Shown here in pieces: positions 9,235-17,808 of a stretch of 64,000 nt of DNA. Origin of the DNA: JASLMY01 sp965226475. Its GTDB lineage: Bacteria > Pseudomonadota > Alphaproteobacteria > GCA-2731375. The notes under the pieces were generated by a model. It was not told where the DNA came from and made no database searches. It worked only from the letters and a program-made list of their open reading frames with translations. The first letter of the stretch is position 1; the number at the start of each line of letters is the position of its first letter. The stretch spans positions 1,550,001 through 1,614,000 of the forward strand of contig CBDDDJ010000004.1 in NCBI GenBank assembly GCA_965226475.1. The letters are read 5' to 3'. The translations under genes and the position numbers were made by a program.

Positions 9235-9600
9235 ATTTTCTTTTTTTTCGAAATCATTGGAACCTCCCAGTTTCCGTTTTTATGATGCGGCCGTACCAAT
9301 GCCGCGACCGCGACGGCGCTCACGCTCGGCGACATGCGGGAGCCTCGCCGGTTGGCATAAGTCTAGGGAATCGAGCCGTCGCGTACCCTTCAAGGTCGCG
9401 TGATCATGTCGGCCAATCGCCAAACCGACTTTGGGCATCGAACCATGGAGTCCGCTCGCCCGCCCTCGGGATGCAATCGTCCAACGGACCCTCGACCGGT
9501 ATCCCCCGCTCGACGGCCGATCCTGGACACCAGAATAGCCATCCGGGCCGCCAACGGCAATTTTGATTTCGATTTGATCTCGATGCGCGCGGCCGGCGCG
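9235..9600. other. Gene-free stretch after the IS nest
   Basis: I see no supported gene here. It begins with a T-rich run just outside the IS end, unlike the GC-rich surroundings. The open frames that cross it show no family signature. Confidence 0.6.
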
Positions 9601-10023
9601 TCAGACGACCAAACCGATCGCGCCCCCCGGCCCGATGACGTCGACCGCCTGGCCGAGGGCCCGGCGGTAGGCGAGAAACGCCGCCTGATGGGTCGGGTCG
9701 TCGGCGGGTTGGGCGTCGTCGCGGGCCTGCGCGAACTGCTGGGCGAGGAAGGGGCTGGAAGCGGGAAACGGAGAGCGCGCGCGGTTGGAATCCTCCGCGA
9801 TGCCGGTCCGGCGATCGGCCCGGACCCGGCGTTCCATGACCTCGCCGCTCCGGGCGCCATTGGCGATGAAGTTGCGCGGCAAGACCCGCTCGGGCCGCCG
9901 GGACTGTTCGGAGCGGGACTCGCGCTCCCGATCGACCACGGGCGCGACCGACCGCGCTCCCGTCCCGTCCAGCGGGAGGGGCATCGGCGGCGGAATTTGC
10001 GCGCGCGGGGCGACGGTCGACAT
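9601..10023 (-). CDS. Conserved hypothetical protein (140 aa)
   Basis: This proline- and arginine-rich protein of 140 aa has the C-terminal pattern SPFLAQQFAQA...FLAYRRAL...GPGG...VV. I recall this pattern from small uncharacterised proteins of Rhodospirillales. No catalytic motif, signal peptide or membrane segment is visible. A start 13 codons upstream is possible. It is transcribed away from the GGDEF-EAL gene. Function unknown. Confidence 0.5.
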   Translation of the reverse strand: MSTVAPRAQIPPPMPLPLDGTGARSVAPVVDRERESRSEQSRRPERVLPRNFIANGARSGEVMERRVRADRRTGIAEDSNRARSPFPASSPFLAQQFAQARDDAQPADDPTHQAAFLAYRRALGQAVDVIGPGGAIGLVV

Positions 10024-10129
10024 CGGCAATCCGTTCGAAATTTCGGACACGTGGACAAGCAAGGACGTTTTCGCCGGACACTGGCACGGGCTCGAACCTG
10101 TTCATTAGGCGGGAAATCATAAACGAATC

Positions 10130-10160
10130 GAAAATGTCCCGCACCTTGAAAATGTCCCGC
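10130..10160. promoter_or_regulatory. Direct repeats upstream of the GGDEF-EAL gene
   Basis: The 13-base sequence GAAAATGTCCCGC occurs twice (10130-10142 and 10148-10160), 18 bases apart. A related inverted copy (GCGGGAAAT) lies about 20 bases further upstream. The cluster is 86 bases or more before the chosen start of the downstream gene and could be a regulator-binding site. No regulator is identified. Confidence 0.4.
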
Positions 10161-10245
10161 GTCCTTGGACGTTAACTTTATAAGATTAGATTTCGGTAAC
10201 CCTTTGAGGCTCTACTGCGGGTCTCGCGAAACCACCGGTACGTTC

Positions 10246-11958
10246 ATGTCCGAGCATCACGAAACAGCGCTCCTCGCCACAGCGGGGATCGGCGAGGCGG
10301 TTCTCACGCGGCTGCTCGGGACCGCCTCGTCCCATCTCTACGTCTGGGACGTGGAGAGCGACGTGTTACGCCTTTCCCACCCCTGGCCGGCGATTTTCGG
10401 CGCGGCGCCGGCGGGTGAGCCGATCCTCGGCCGGACGCTCGAGGGTCAGATCGCGCCGGGCGACGCGCCGACCCGCATGCTGGCGATGGCGGCGCTGTTG
10501 GAACGGGACGAGGCGTGCGATTGCCACTACAAGCTGCGCCGCGCCGACGGCGAGATGGAATGGGTCGAGGAGCACGCGATCGTCGCCCCGTCGGCCCCCG
10601 ACGGTGGGCGCCGGGTCCTCGGCACGCTCCGCGTCGTCAGCGAGGCGAAGGCGCGGGAGGAACGGCTGCGCCGGGCGGCCACCTACGATCGCCTCACCGG
10701 GCTCTACAACCGGGAGCGACTGGCCGAACTGATGGACGGCGATCTCGCCGACTGCCGGCGCGAGGGGCGACGCTGCGGCTTCCTGCTGGTCAACGTCGAC
10801 AACCTGGGCATACTGAACGAGGCCCATGGCTTCGCCGTGGTGGACGAACTGATCCGGGGCGTCGCCCGCTGTGTCGAGCGCCAGCTCGAGGGCAATGCGC
10901 TGCTGGGCCGGGTCGGCGGCAACCAGTTCGCGATTTTGCTGCCGGAATCGGACTCGAGCCGGCTCGCCGGGACGGCGGAGACGATCCGAAGCGCCGTTCG
11001 CGCCGAAGTTTTCCGCGCCACCGTCGGCGTCCTCTCCGTCACCGTCTCGATCGGCGGGGTGATGGCGCCGGACCACGCGGGCGACGTCACCTCGATGTTC
11101 GGCCACGGGGAGGAAGCGCTCGGCCGCGCCAAGCTCGGAGGTCGGGATTGCTACGTTGAATATCACCACTCGGCCCGGCAGTCGGCCGACCGGCTGTCGA
11201 GCCTGCGGCTCGGCGAGCGGGTTCTTGCGGCCTTGAAGGGCCACCGGCTGCGCCTCGCGCTCCAGCCCGTGGTCCGCGCCTCGGATCGGGAGGTGGCCTT
11301 CCACGAGGCCCTCCTCAGGATGGAGGTCGACGGCGGCGAGGTCCTGCCGGCCTCGGCCTTCATGCACGTGGTGGAACAGCTCGGCCTCGAACGGCTGGTC
11401 GACCGCCATGCCCTCGATCTGGTGATCGAGGCCCTCGAGGCCGCGCCGGATTTGCGCCTGGCGATGAACATCTCGGGCGGCACGGCGGCGGACGGAACCG
11501 CTTTCGCCCAGCTGCTCTCGGCACTGCGGGCGAACGCGGCGGTGGCCGACCGGTTGATCATCGAAATCACCGAGACCGTGGCGATGCGCGACACGCACGA
11601 GATCGCCTGGTTCATCGACGGGTTCCGCGAGCTCGGCACCCGCGTCGCGCTGGACGATTTCGGCGCCGGCTACTCGTCTTTCCGCCACCTCAAGAATCTG
11701 GCGGTCGACCTAGTGAAGATCGACGGCCAGTTCGTCCGCAGCGCGGCGAGCGTGCCGGAGAACCAGCTCTTCATCAAGGCGCTTGCCGATCTCGCCCGGG
11801 GCCTGGGCGTCGCCACCGTCGCGGAATGCGTCGAGAACGCGGCCGATGCCGCGATGCTGGCGCGCCACGACATCGACTTCATGCAAGGCTATCATTTCGG
11901 CCCGCCCGTGCTGGCCGCGCTGGTCGACGCCCAACCCGCCGTCACCGTCGCCTCATAG
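10246..11958 (+). CDS. PAS-GGDEF-EAL protein, probable c-di-GMP phosphodiesterase
   Basis: This 570-aa protein has a PAS-like domain (about 30-135), a GGDEF domain (about 145-310) and an EAL domain (about 325-560). The cyclase signature is degenerate: GGNQF at 224-228 instead of GGDEF, so cyclase activity is unlikely. The EAL domain keeps the metal and catalytic residues: HEALLRM (Glu354), MNIS (Asn408), IEITE (Glu440, Glu443), LDDFG (Asp470, Asp471), VKIDG (Lys491), VAECVE (Glu527) and QGYHFG (Gln547). It should therefore hydrolyse c-di-GMP, with the dead GGDEF perhaps sensing GTP. No membrane segment is seen. An upstream start 27 codons earlier is open but less likely. Confidence 0.88.
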   Translation: MSEHHETALLATAGIGEAVLTRLLGTASSHLYVWDVESDVLRLSHPWPAIFGAAPAGEPILGRTLEGQIAPGDAPTRMLAMAALLERDEACDCHYKLRRADGEMEWVEEHAIVAPSAPDGGRRVLGTLRVVSEAKAREERLRRAATYDRLTGLYNRERLAELMDGDLADCRREGRRCGFLLVNVDNLGILNEAHGFAVVDELIRGVARCVERQLEGNALLGRVGGNQFAILLPESDSSRLAGTAETIRSAVRAEVFRATVGVLSVTVSIGGVMAPDHAGDVTSMFGHGEEALGRAKLGGRDCYVEYHHSARQSADRLSSLRLGERVLAALKGHRLRLALQPVVRASDREVAFHEALLRMEVDGGEVLPASAFMHVVEQLGLERLVDRHALDLVIEALEAAPDLRLAMNISGGTAADGTAFAQLLSALRANAAVADRLIIEITETVAMRDTHEIAWFIDGFRELGTRVALDDFGAGYSSFRHLKNLAVDLVKIDGQFVRSAASVPENQLFIKALADLARGLGVATVAECVENAADAAMLARHDIDFMQGYHFGPPVLAALVDAQPAVTVAS

Positions 11959-12103
11959 CCCCGTCCTCCCCCAGCCCAACCGGGCCAGGGTGGCATCGGT
12001 GGGTGGCCCGAGCCGGGGGCGAGGGTGGCCGGGACCAACCCCGAATTGCTATAACGTCCCTCGCCGGCCCGGCGGCCGGTCCGGATAGGGGAGGGAGAGT
12101 TTC

Positions 12104-13027
12104 ATGTCGATTTTGGTGATTGGCGGCGCCGGATTCATCGGCCGCCGGGTGATGCCGCGTCTGGTGACACGCGGCGAGCAGGTGACCTGCATGGATATCG
12201 ACGTCGCCACGGCGACGGCCGCCTTCGCCGATCTGGGCGAGAACCTGACCATCCGGCGCGGCGACGTCACCTCGTTCGACGACGTGGTGGGCGCGATGAT
12301 CGAAAGCAAGGCGGAGCGGGTCATCAACCTCTCCTATTTCATCGGCGATCTCGACCCGCACACCGCCTTCAAGCTCGACATCCAGGGCATGGACAACTGT
12401 TTCGAAGCGGCGCGGATCACCGGCGTCAAGCACACGGTCTTCGCCAGCTCCATTGCCGTCAGCGGCCAGCAGAGCCATTTCGGCGACCGGGCGGTCGACG
12501 AGGAGGATCCGCGCCACGGCGACACGCAGTATGCCGTCAACAAGATCTACAACGAGTGGCAGGCGCACGATTACCGGCGCAAGTTCGGCATGACCATCAC
12601 GGCCGTGCGGCCCGCCAACGTCACCGGGCCGGACAAGAAGTTCGGCTCCATCGATCACGTCAACTGCATGTGCGAGCCGGCGCGCGGCAATACCGTCACC
12701 TTCCCCCACGCCGACGCCATGCGCTGCGTGATCCACGTCGAGGACATGGCCGAGGTCTTCGCCCGCGTGCTGATGACGGACGCGCCCAAGCACACGACCT
12801 ACGGCTCGGGCGGCACCGGCTTGAGCCTCTCGGAACTGGCCGACCTGGTCCGCGCCGAAATCCCCGAGGCCGATATCCGCTTCGAGGCGGAGAGCGGTGG
12901 CAAGGAAATCTCCGGCAACTACCTGATCGACAACAGCCGGGTGATCGAGGAGTTCAGCGTACAATACGCGCCCTTGTCCCAGCGCGTCGCCGAAGTCATC
13001 GCCGACATCCGCCGCGACCTCGGCTGA
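12104..13027 (+). CDS. NAD-dependent epimerase/dehydratase (extended SDR)
   Basis: This 307-aa protein has the extended-SDR nucleotide motif GGAGFIG (residues 7-13), an acidic residue closing the second strand (CMDID) and the catalytic YAVNK. The substrate is unknown; the C-terminal part does not show sugar-nucleotide epimerase features I can name. A purine-rich ribosome-binding site (GGGGAGGGAGAG) precedes the ATG. It stands alone between the c-di-GMP gene and a small cytochrome c. The 236 bases after it hold no supported gene. Confidence 0.8.
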   Translation: MSILVIGGAGFIGRRVMPRLVTRGEQVTCMDIDVATATAAFADLGENLTIRRGDVTSFDDVVGAMIESKAERVINLSYFIGDLDPHTAFKLDIQGMDNCFEAARITGVKHTVFASSIAVSGQQSHFGDRAVDEEDPRHGDTQYAVNKIYNEWQAHDYRRKFGMTITAVRPANVTGPDKKFGSIDHVNCMCEPARGNTVTFPHADAMRCVIHVEDMAEVFARVLMTDAPKHTTYGSGGTGLSLSELADLVRAEIPEADIRFEAESGGKEISGNYLIDNSRVIEEFSVQYAPLSQRVAEVIADIRRDLG

Positions 13028-13263
13028 CCGCGTTCCGGACGAAGACGCCCGACCCGATAGTCCGAGCCGCGCCGGATCTCCCTCGGGCGTGGCGGCGGCG
13101 GCGCGCGTTCGCTGGCGCGATTGGCGCGGCTGGTTTTGTTCCTGTCGCGGTTCCCACTACGATACGTCGGGTCGAATCCGTAAAGGGCCCGCGCCTCGAA
13201 ATTTGGATATTCCCGACCATGTCTTTCTGGACCCAAAGCTGGTTCGCGTAGGTTGAGTGGGTC

Positions 13264-13683
13264 ATGGGCAAGGCGAATATCCCGGACCGCCTTCCCGGAA
13301 TCATAATCACCCTGACGATCGTCGCCGGCGTGTTGATCTTCATATCGCGACTGGACCCGGGCGCCGGGGACGGGGGAGTGGTGGCGGTGGAGGTACCCGC
13401 CCTCACGGCCGATGCACGGCGGGGAAACCGGCTGTTCGATGCCAACTGTGCCCGGTGTCACGGCCCGAACGCCGCCGGTGGAACCGGTGGGCCCCCGTTG
13501 GTTCATCCCATCTACAACCGCCGCCACCACGGCGACGAAGCCTTTCAGGCGGCGGCCAAGTCCGGCGCGAGCCAGCACCACTGGAAGTTCGGCGATATGC
13601 CGCCAGTGCCGCATCTGGGCCGGGAAGACATGCGAGTGGTCATTCGATACGTTCGTGAACTCCAGCGAGCGAACGGCATCTGA
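13264..13683 (+). CDS. Small membrane-anchored cytochrome c
   Basis: This 139-aa protein has one N-terminal membrane segment (IIITLTIVAGVLIFI) serving as an uncleaved anchor. A class I cytochrome c domain follows, with the haem site CARCH near residue 61 and a probable Met ligand in GDMPPV. It would carry electrons at the periplasmic face of the inner membrane. No oxidase or dehydrogenase gene adjoins it, so the partner is unknown. Confidence 0.85.
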   Translation: MGKANIPDRLPGIIITLTIVAGVLIFISRLDPGAGDGGVVAVEVPALTADARRGNRLFDANCARCHGPNAAGGTGGPPLVHPIYNRRHHGDEAFQAAAKSGASQHHWKFGDMPPVPHLGREDMRVVIRYVRELQRANGI

Positions 13684-13802
13684 ATCGGTATACCTTGCAT
13701 GCAGGATCCAGCGTATTTTCCGTTCAAGCGGATTCGCCGGGCCACCCGTCCCCGTCGGGCCGGCGGGTCCCAACCGGAAACCCCGAAGGAGGAAACATCA
13801 CC

Positions 13803-14111
13803 ATGGCAACCGAGAAACCCGTCTATGACCTGATCCCGCAACTCGGCAAACTGCGCGACAACGTGCTGTTCGGCGACGTCTGGGAGCAGCCAGAACTGAC
13901 CTTGCGCGACCGCAGCCTGGTCACTTGCGCGGTGCTGACGGCGCTCTATCGCACCGACGAGCTGAAGGGCCACATGCAGCGCGCGCTGGATAACGGCGTC
14001 ACCCACGACGAAATTCGCGGCATGATCACCCACATCGCCTTCTACGCCGGCTGGCCCTGCGCGGTGAACGCCGGCCGGGTGGCGCAGGGGATCTTCAACG
14101 ATGACGACTGA
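13803..14111 (+). CDS. Carboxymuconolactone decarboxylase (CMD/AhpD) family protein
   Basis: This 102-aa single-domain CMD protein contains LRDRSLVTCAVLTALYRTDE and the helix DEIRGMITHIAFYAGWPCAVNAG. It resembles PcaC-type 4-carboxymuconolactone decarboxylases, with the conserved His in ITHIAFYAGWP. It has a ribosome-binding site AAGGAGG upstream. It lies 3 bases before the PmoA-like gene and is probably cotranscribed with it. No other protocatechuate genes are in view, so the substrate is open. Confidence 0.85.
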   Translation: MATEKPVYDLIPQLGKLRDNVLFGDVWEQPELTLRDRSLVTCAVLTALYRTDELKGHMQRALDNGVTHDEIRGMITHIAFYAGWPCAVNAGRVAQGIFNDDD

Positions 14112-14114
14112 GCC

Positions 14115-15017
14115 GTGACCACCGGCTTCGAGTTCGAGACGGAGGCGATAGATCTCCCGACCGGCGCCTTCGCCGGCGGGCATCGCCGCCTGCTGAGGTG
14201 GGAGGGACGGGTCCTGCTGGGCCTGACCCAGGGCCCGTTCCGCCCCTACCTCTTCCCGGTCCTGAGTCCGGCCGGCCATCTCGTGGTGGCGGAATCGCCG
14301 CCCGACCACCCGCATCACCACGGCCTCTGGATCGGCGCCGACCACGTCGCCGCCCACGTGCCGGCGGGCGAAGGCGGCGAGGAACGCTACGACTACAACT
14401 TCTACGTCAACCACGTCTTCCAGGGCCGCGCGCCGGGGCGCATCGTCGCGCGCGAGACGGAGGGGGCGGCGGACGGAGAGGTCTTCCGCATTACCCAGTG
14501 TCTCGACTGGGTCGGGCCTCCGGAGTGGGGTGCCCCCGAAGGCCGTCTGGTCGCGCGCGAGGCTCGTGTCACCGGGGTCCGGCCGGGCGCGAAACATCAC
14601 CTGATCGACATCGCCTCGACCTTGGCGCCGACCGAGTGGCCGCTCACTTTCGGGCCCACCCGGCATGCCTTCTTCAACGCCCGCGCGGCGGAATCGATGC
14701 GCCTCGATCGCGGCGGGCGGATGTCTGACGGGGATGGCACCGCCACCGCGGCCCCGATCACCGCCGGCACCGCCCCCTGGGTCCGTATCGAAGGCCCCCT
14801 CGGCGGTGGCGCCCGCGCCGGCCTGGCCATGGTGGTCGGAGGTGCCGCGAACTGGTTCGCCACCGACTGGGGCGTCATCACGGCGCAACCCTGGCGCGAC
14901 GCGGCGGCGCATCTGCCGCTCGGCGGGAGGCTCGTGCAACGCGCGCGGTTCGTGGTCCACGACGGTGATGGCGGCGACATCGAGTTCGACCGTCTGGCCG
15001 CCGACTTTCGCGCCTAA
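14115..15017 (+). CDS. PmoA-like (DUF6807) family protein
   Basis: This 300-aa protein starts with GTG three bases after the CMD gene. It has the family pattern DHPHHHGLWIGAD near residue 60 and a C-terminal ITAQPWRDAAAHLPLGG. This family carries the misleading name methane oxygenase PmoA but is found beside sugar-catabolic enzymes; no monooxygenase activity is implied. It has no signal peptide. Its end overlaps the end of the convergent methyltransferase by 4 bases. Confidence 0.8.
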   Translation: MTTGFEFETEAIDLPTGAFAGGHRRLLRWEGRVLLGLTQGPFRPYLFPVLSPAGHLVVAESPPDHPHHHGLWIGADHVAAHVPAGEGGEERYDYNFYVNHVFQGRAPGRIVARETEGAADGEVFRITQCLDWVGPPEWGAPEGRLVAREARVTGVRPGAKHHLIDIASTLAPTEWPLTFGPTRHAFFNARAAESMRLDRGGRMSDGDGTATAAPITAGTAPWVRIEGPLGGGARAGLAMVVGGAANWFATDWGVITAQPWRDAAAHLPLGGRLVQRARFVVHDGDGGDIEFDRLAADFRA

Positions 15018-15835
15018 CCCGGTTTTCGGCCCCAGACCTGGACCACCATGTAGCTGACGCTGACCGTGCGCGGGTCCTGGAGATGGGCGCGGCAGGCGGC
15101 CACGGTGGCGTCGAACGCGCTCCCGTCCGTCAGCCCCATCGCCAACACCGCGTCCTTCAGGGATTCCATGGTCGTCGGCAGGAAATCGGCCATCGCGTGG
15201 CGATGATCGAAGCCGACCACGAAGGGGCGGAATTGAACATCCTCCAGGCCCAGATCGAGCAAACGCTGGTAGAGCTCGTCGCCGGCGAGGCGGTCGGGCA
15301 CCCCTTCCAGCACCGGCTCGACCCATTCGATCAGCCGGTCCCATGCGGGGTGCGGCGGATAACAGCGGAGCGAGACGATGTCGGGCTCCTGCGCCGCCAG
15401 GATGCCGCCGGGGCGGGTGAGCGCCAAGGCTTCGCGAAGCGTCTCCGTCGTCTGGCCGGCGCCGATCAGGATGAAGCGCAGATGCACGAGGTCGAAGGCG
15501 TCCCGGGCGAGGCCGCTCGCCCGCACGTCGCCCTCGACGAATTCGATCCCGTCTTCCAACCCTTTCGCGGCGGCCCACTGGCGCGCGGTGGCGAGGTGGG
15601 TGGGGTCGCGGTCCAGCCCCACGACACGGCCTCGTGCGCCGGCGCGTTTCGCCATCAGGTCGGTGATGCCGCCGCAGCCGCAGGCGAGATCGAGACAGCG
15701 CCAGCCGGGCTGGACATCGATCCGCTCCAGCAGCACCTCGGCGTCGTCGGCCATGGCGTCCGCCTGCATGCGCAGGCGCGCCAGCTCGCGCGGCTCCTTG
15801 GTGGTGATGACGTAGCTGTTCGATGAAGAGGACAT
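15014..15835 (-). CDS. SAM-dependent class I methyltransferase
   Basis: This 273-aa protein has the SAM-binding motif LDLACGCGG near residue 60, an acidic residue at the end of strand 2 (VVGLDRDP) and motif VEGDVRAS. The downstream segment FDLVHLRFILIGA matches methyltransferase domain 11/25 proteins. The start chosen, MSSSSNSYVI, fits these families; an upstream start is open but not needed. Substrate unknown. The following 300 bases up to the transporter operon contain no gene I can support. Confidence 0.83.
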   Translation of the reverse strand: MSSSSNSYVITTKEPRELARLRMQADAMADDAEVLLERIDVQPGWRCLDLACGCGGITDLMAKRAGARGRVVGLDRDPTHLATARQWAAAKGLEDGIEFVEGDVRASGLARDAFDLVHLRFILIGAGQTTETLREALALTRPGGILAAQEPDIVSLRCYPPHPAWDRLIEWVEPVLEGVPDRLAGDELYQRLLDLGLEDVQFRPFVVGFDHRHAMADFLPTTMESLKDAVLAMGLTDGSAFDATVAACRAHLQDPRTVSVSYMVVQVWGRKPG

Positions 15836-16132
15836 GGCGGAGGGCTCCGGGCGAGGGAGCAAGTCTAGACCAGACCCCGTTGCATGGATATCTCGCGAAG
15901 ACGTGACGTGCCCGCGAGGGCGCCCCGAGCCCGCGCCTCTGCGAGGACGACGAGGAGACCAGCCTCGCCCGCGCCGAGGCGCCGGCGATGTTGATGGTGA
16001 TCGTCTACCCCCGGCGGCGGGCGAAGTGAGAAGTGACAAGGGTGGGCAAAGGCGACTAACATTCGTTCCGCGACGCCTTCACTCGCCCCCCCACCTCCTG
16101 GCGGGCGGGCGGGGAGGCGATTAGGGAGGAAA

Positions 16133-17746
16133 ATGAAAATGTCACGACTTTGGACGACGACCCGTCGCGCCGCGCTCGCCGCGCTGGCGGCGGCGCCGTT
16201 GGCGCTGGGCTTGGGTATCGGCCCGGCCGCCGCGGAATCGGTGCTGCGCATCGTGCCGCACGCCGACCTCAAGAACCTGGACCCGATCTGGACCACGGCC
16301 TACATCACGCGCAATCACGGCTACATGGTCTACGACACGTTGTTTGCGCAGGACGAGGCCGGGAAAATACAGCCCCAGATGGTGGGCGAGCATTCGGTCA
16401 GCGCTGACGGCCTGGTCTACACCTTCACGCTTCGCGACGGCCTGAAGTGGCACGACGGGGACCCGGTGAAGGCGGAAGACTGCGTCGCCTCGATTCTGCG
16501 TTGGAGCAAGCGCGACGGCATGGGCCAGAAGCTCATGGACTTCACTAAGGAGGTGAAGGCGGTAAACGACAAGACCTTCACTATCACCTTGAACGAGCCT
16601 TACGGCTTGGTGCTCGCCTCGATCGGCAAGATCAGCTCCAACACCCCCTTCATGATGAAGAAGGTGCATGCTGACGTCGATGCCTTCGAGTCCGTGCCGG
16701 AAGTCATCGGCTCGGGTCCGTTCAAGTTCGTCAAGGACGAGTGGGTCCCCGGCTCCAAGGTGGTCTACGCCAAGAACGAGGACTACAAGCCGCGCAGCGA
16801 GCCCGCCTCGGGCGCCGCCGGCGGCAAGGTCGTGCATTTCGACCGGGTCGAGTGGATCTATATCCCCGATCCCGCGACGGCGATGAACGCTCTGATCAAC
16901 GGCGAGGTCGACCTCTGGGAGACGCCGGCCGTGGACATGGTGCCGTTGCTGGCGAAGGATCCCAACATCGAGATGGCGGTGATCGATCCGCTCGGCACCC
17001 AGGGTTGGCTCCGGCCAAACCACCTGCACCCGCCCTTCGACAATCCAAAGGCGCGCAAGGCGCTGCTCTATGCGGTGAACCAGGCGACCTACCTGCAGGC
17101 GATCGTCGGCGATCCGAAGCTCTACAAGGAGTGCGCGGCCTACTTCATCTGCGGCACGCCGAACGAGTCGAATGTCGGCACGGAGGCGCTCAAATCGCAC
17201 GACCCGGCGATGGCCAGAAAGCTCCTGGCCGAGGCCGGCTACAAGGGTGAGAAGATCATCTTGATGCAGTCGACCGATATTCCGGTGCTGAACAACGCGG
17301 CGCTGGTGACGGCGCAGGTGCTGCGCGAGATCGGCATGGACGTCGAGGTGCAGGCGATGGACTGGTCGACGCTCACCTCGCGTCGGGCGGAGAAGAAGAG
17401 CCCGGCCGACGGTGGCTGGAACATCTTCCACACCTACGCGACGGGGGCCGATGCCACCTCGCCGATCGCCAATATCGGCGTCTCGGGCGGCGGCGTGGAG
17501 AAGGCCTGGTTCGGCTGGCCGACCGATGACGTAACCGAGAAGCTTCGCGACGACTTCGCCCGCGAGTCCGATCCGGCCAAGAAGAAGATGATTATCGACA
17601 AGCTGCAGGCGCGGCTGTTCGATCACTTGGTGCCGTATGTGAACTACGGCCAGTGGTTCCAGCCGGTGGCTTGGCGCAAGGGTCTGGACGGTGTCCTGAT
17701 CTCGCCGGTTCCGTTCTTCTGGAACATCACCAAGCAGTCCGGCTGA
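16133..17746 (+). CDS. ABC transporter periplasmic substrate-binding protein (family 5, dipeptide type)
   Basis: This 537-aa secreted binding protein has a signal peptide with a twin-arginine-like start (TTTRRAALAAL) and cleavage near GPAAAES. SBP_bac_5 features follow: LRIVPHADLKNLDPIW, GLVYTFTLRDGLKWHDG, and GSGPFKFVKDEW. It has a good ribosome-binding site (GGGAGGA). It is the first gene of a complete Dpp/Opp-type operon. A strong hairpin separates it from the permease genes. The terminal carbamoylase gene suggests the ligand may be a hydantoin- or carbamoyl-amino-acid-like compound rather than a peptide (inference). Confidence 0.9.
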   Translation: MKMSRLWTTTRRAALAALAAAPLALGLGIGPAAAESVLRIVPHADLKNLDPIWTTAYITRNHGYMVYDTLFAQDEAGKIQPQMVGEHSVSADGLVYTFTLRDGLKWHDGDPVKAEDCVASILRWSKRDGMGQKLMDFTKEVKAVNDKTFTITLNEPYGLVLASIGKISSNTPFMMKKVHADVDAFESVPEVIGSGPFKFVKDEWVPGSKVVYAKNEDYKPRSEPASGAAGGKVVHFDRVEWIYIPDPATAMNALINGEVDLWETPAVDMVPLLAKDPNIEMAVIDPLGTQGWLRPNHLHPPFDNPKARKALLYAVNQATYLQAIVGDPKLYKECAAYFICGTPNESNVGTEALKSHDPAMARKLLAEAGYKGEKIILMQSTDIPVLNNAALVTAQVLREIGMDVEVQAMDWSTLTSRRAEKKSPADGGWNIFHTYATGADATSPIANIGVSGGGVEKAWFGWPTDDVTEKLRDDFARESDPAKKKMIIDKLQARLFDHLVPYVNYGQWFQPVAWRKGLDGVLISPVPFFWNITKQSG

Positions 17747-17758
17747 GCCGGATGGGCG

Positions 17759-17782
17759 CCGGGGCGGCTTCGGCCGCCCCGG
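17759..17782 (+). terminator. Intercistronic GC hairpin with TTCG loop
   Basis: A perfect 10-bp stem CCGGGGCGGC/GCCGCCCCGG closes a TTCG tetraloop 13 bases after the binding-protein stop. No T run follows, so it is more likely an mRNA-stabilising or partial-termination element that raises binding-protein over permease expression than a full terminator. Confidence 0.8.
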
Positions 17783-17808
17783 TAGGCCTTTCGACCGGAA
17801 ACATCTGA

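Noticed and set aside
9390..10122. Overlapping open frames on both strands around the 140-aa hypothetical gene
   Set aside because: They are arginine- or alanine-rich shadow translations; only the minus-strand frame ending in FLAYRRAL...GPGG has family-like features.
13685..13712. GGTATACC and TTGCATGC motifs upstream of the CMD gene, recalling the oxc operator core
   Set aside because: Only the 8-base core is shared and the flanks do not form the extended palindrome, so a second operator site is not supported.
14115..15017. Methane monooxygenase subunit, as the PmoA name would suggest
   Set aside because: The protein is soluble and belongs to the misnamed PmoA/DUF6807 family; no membrane segments or other pmo genes are present.
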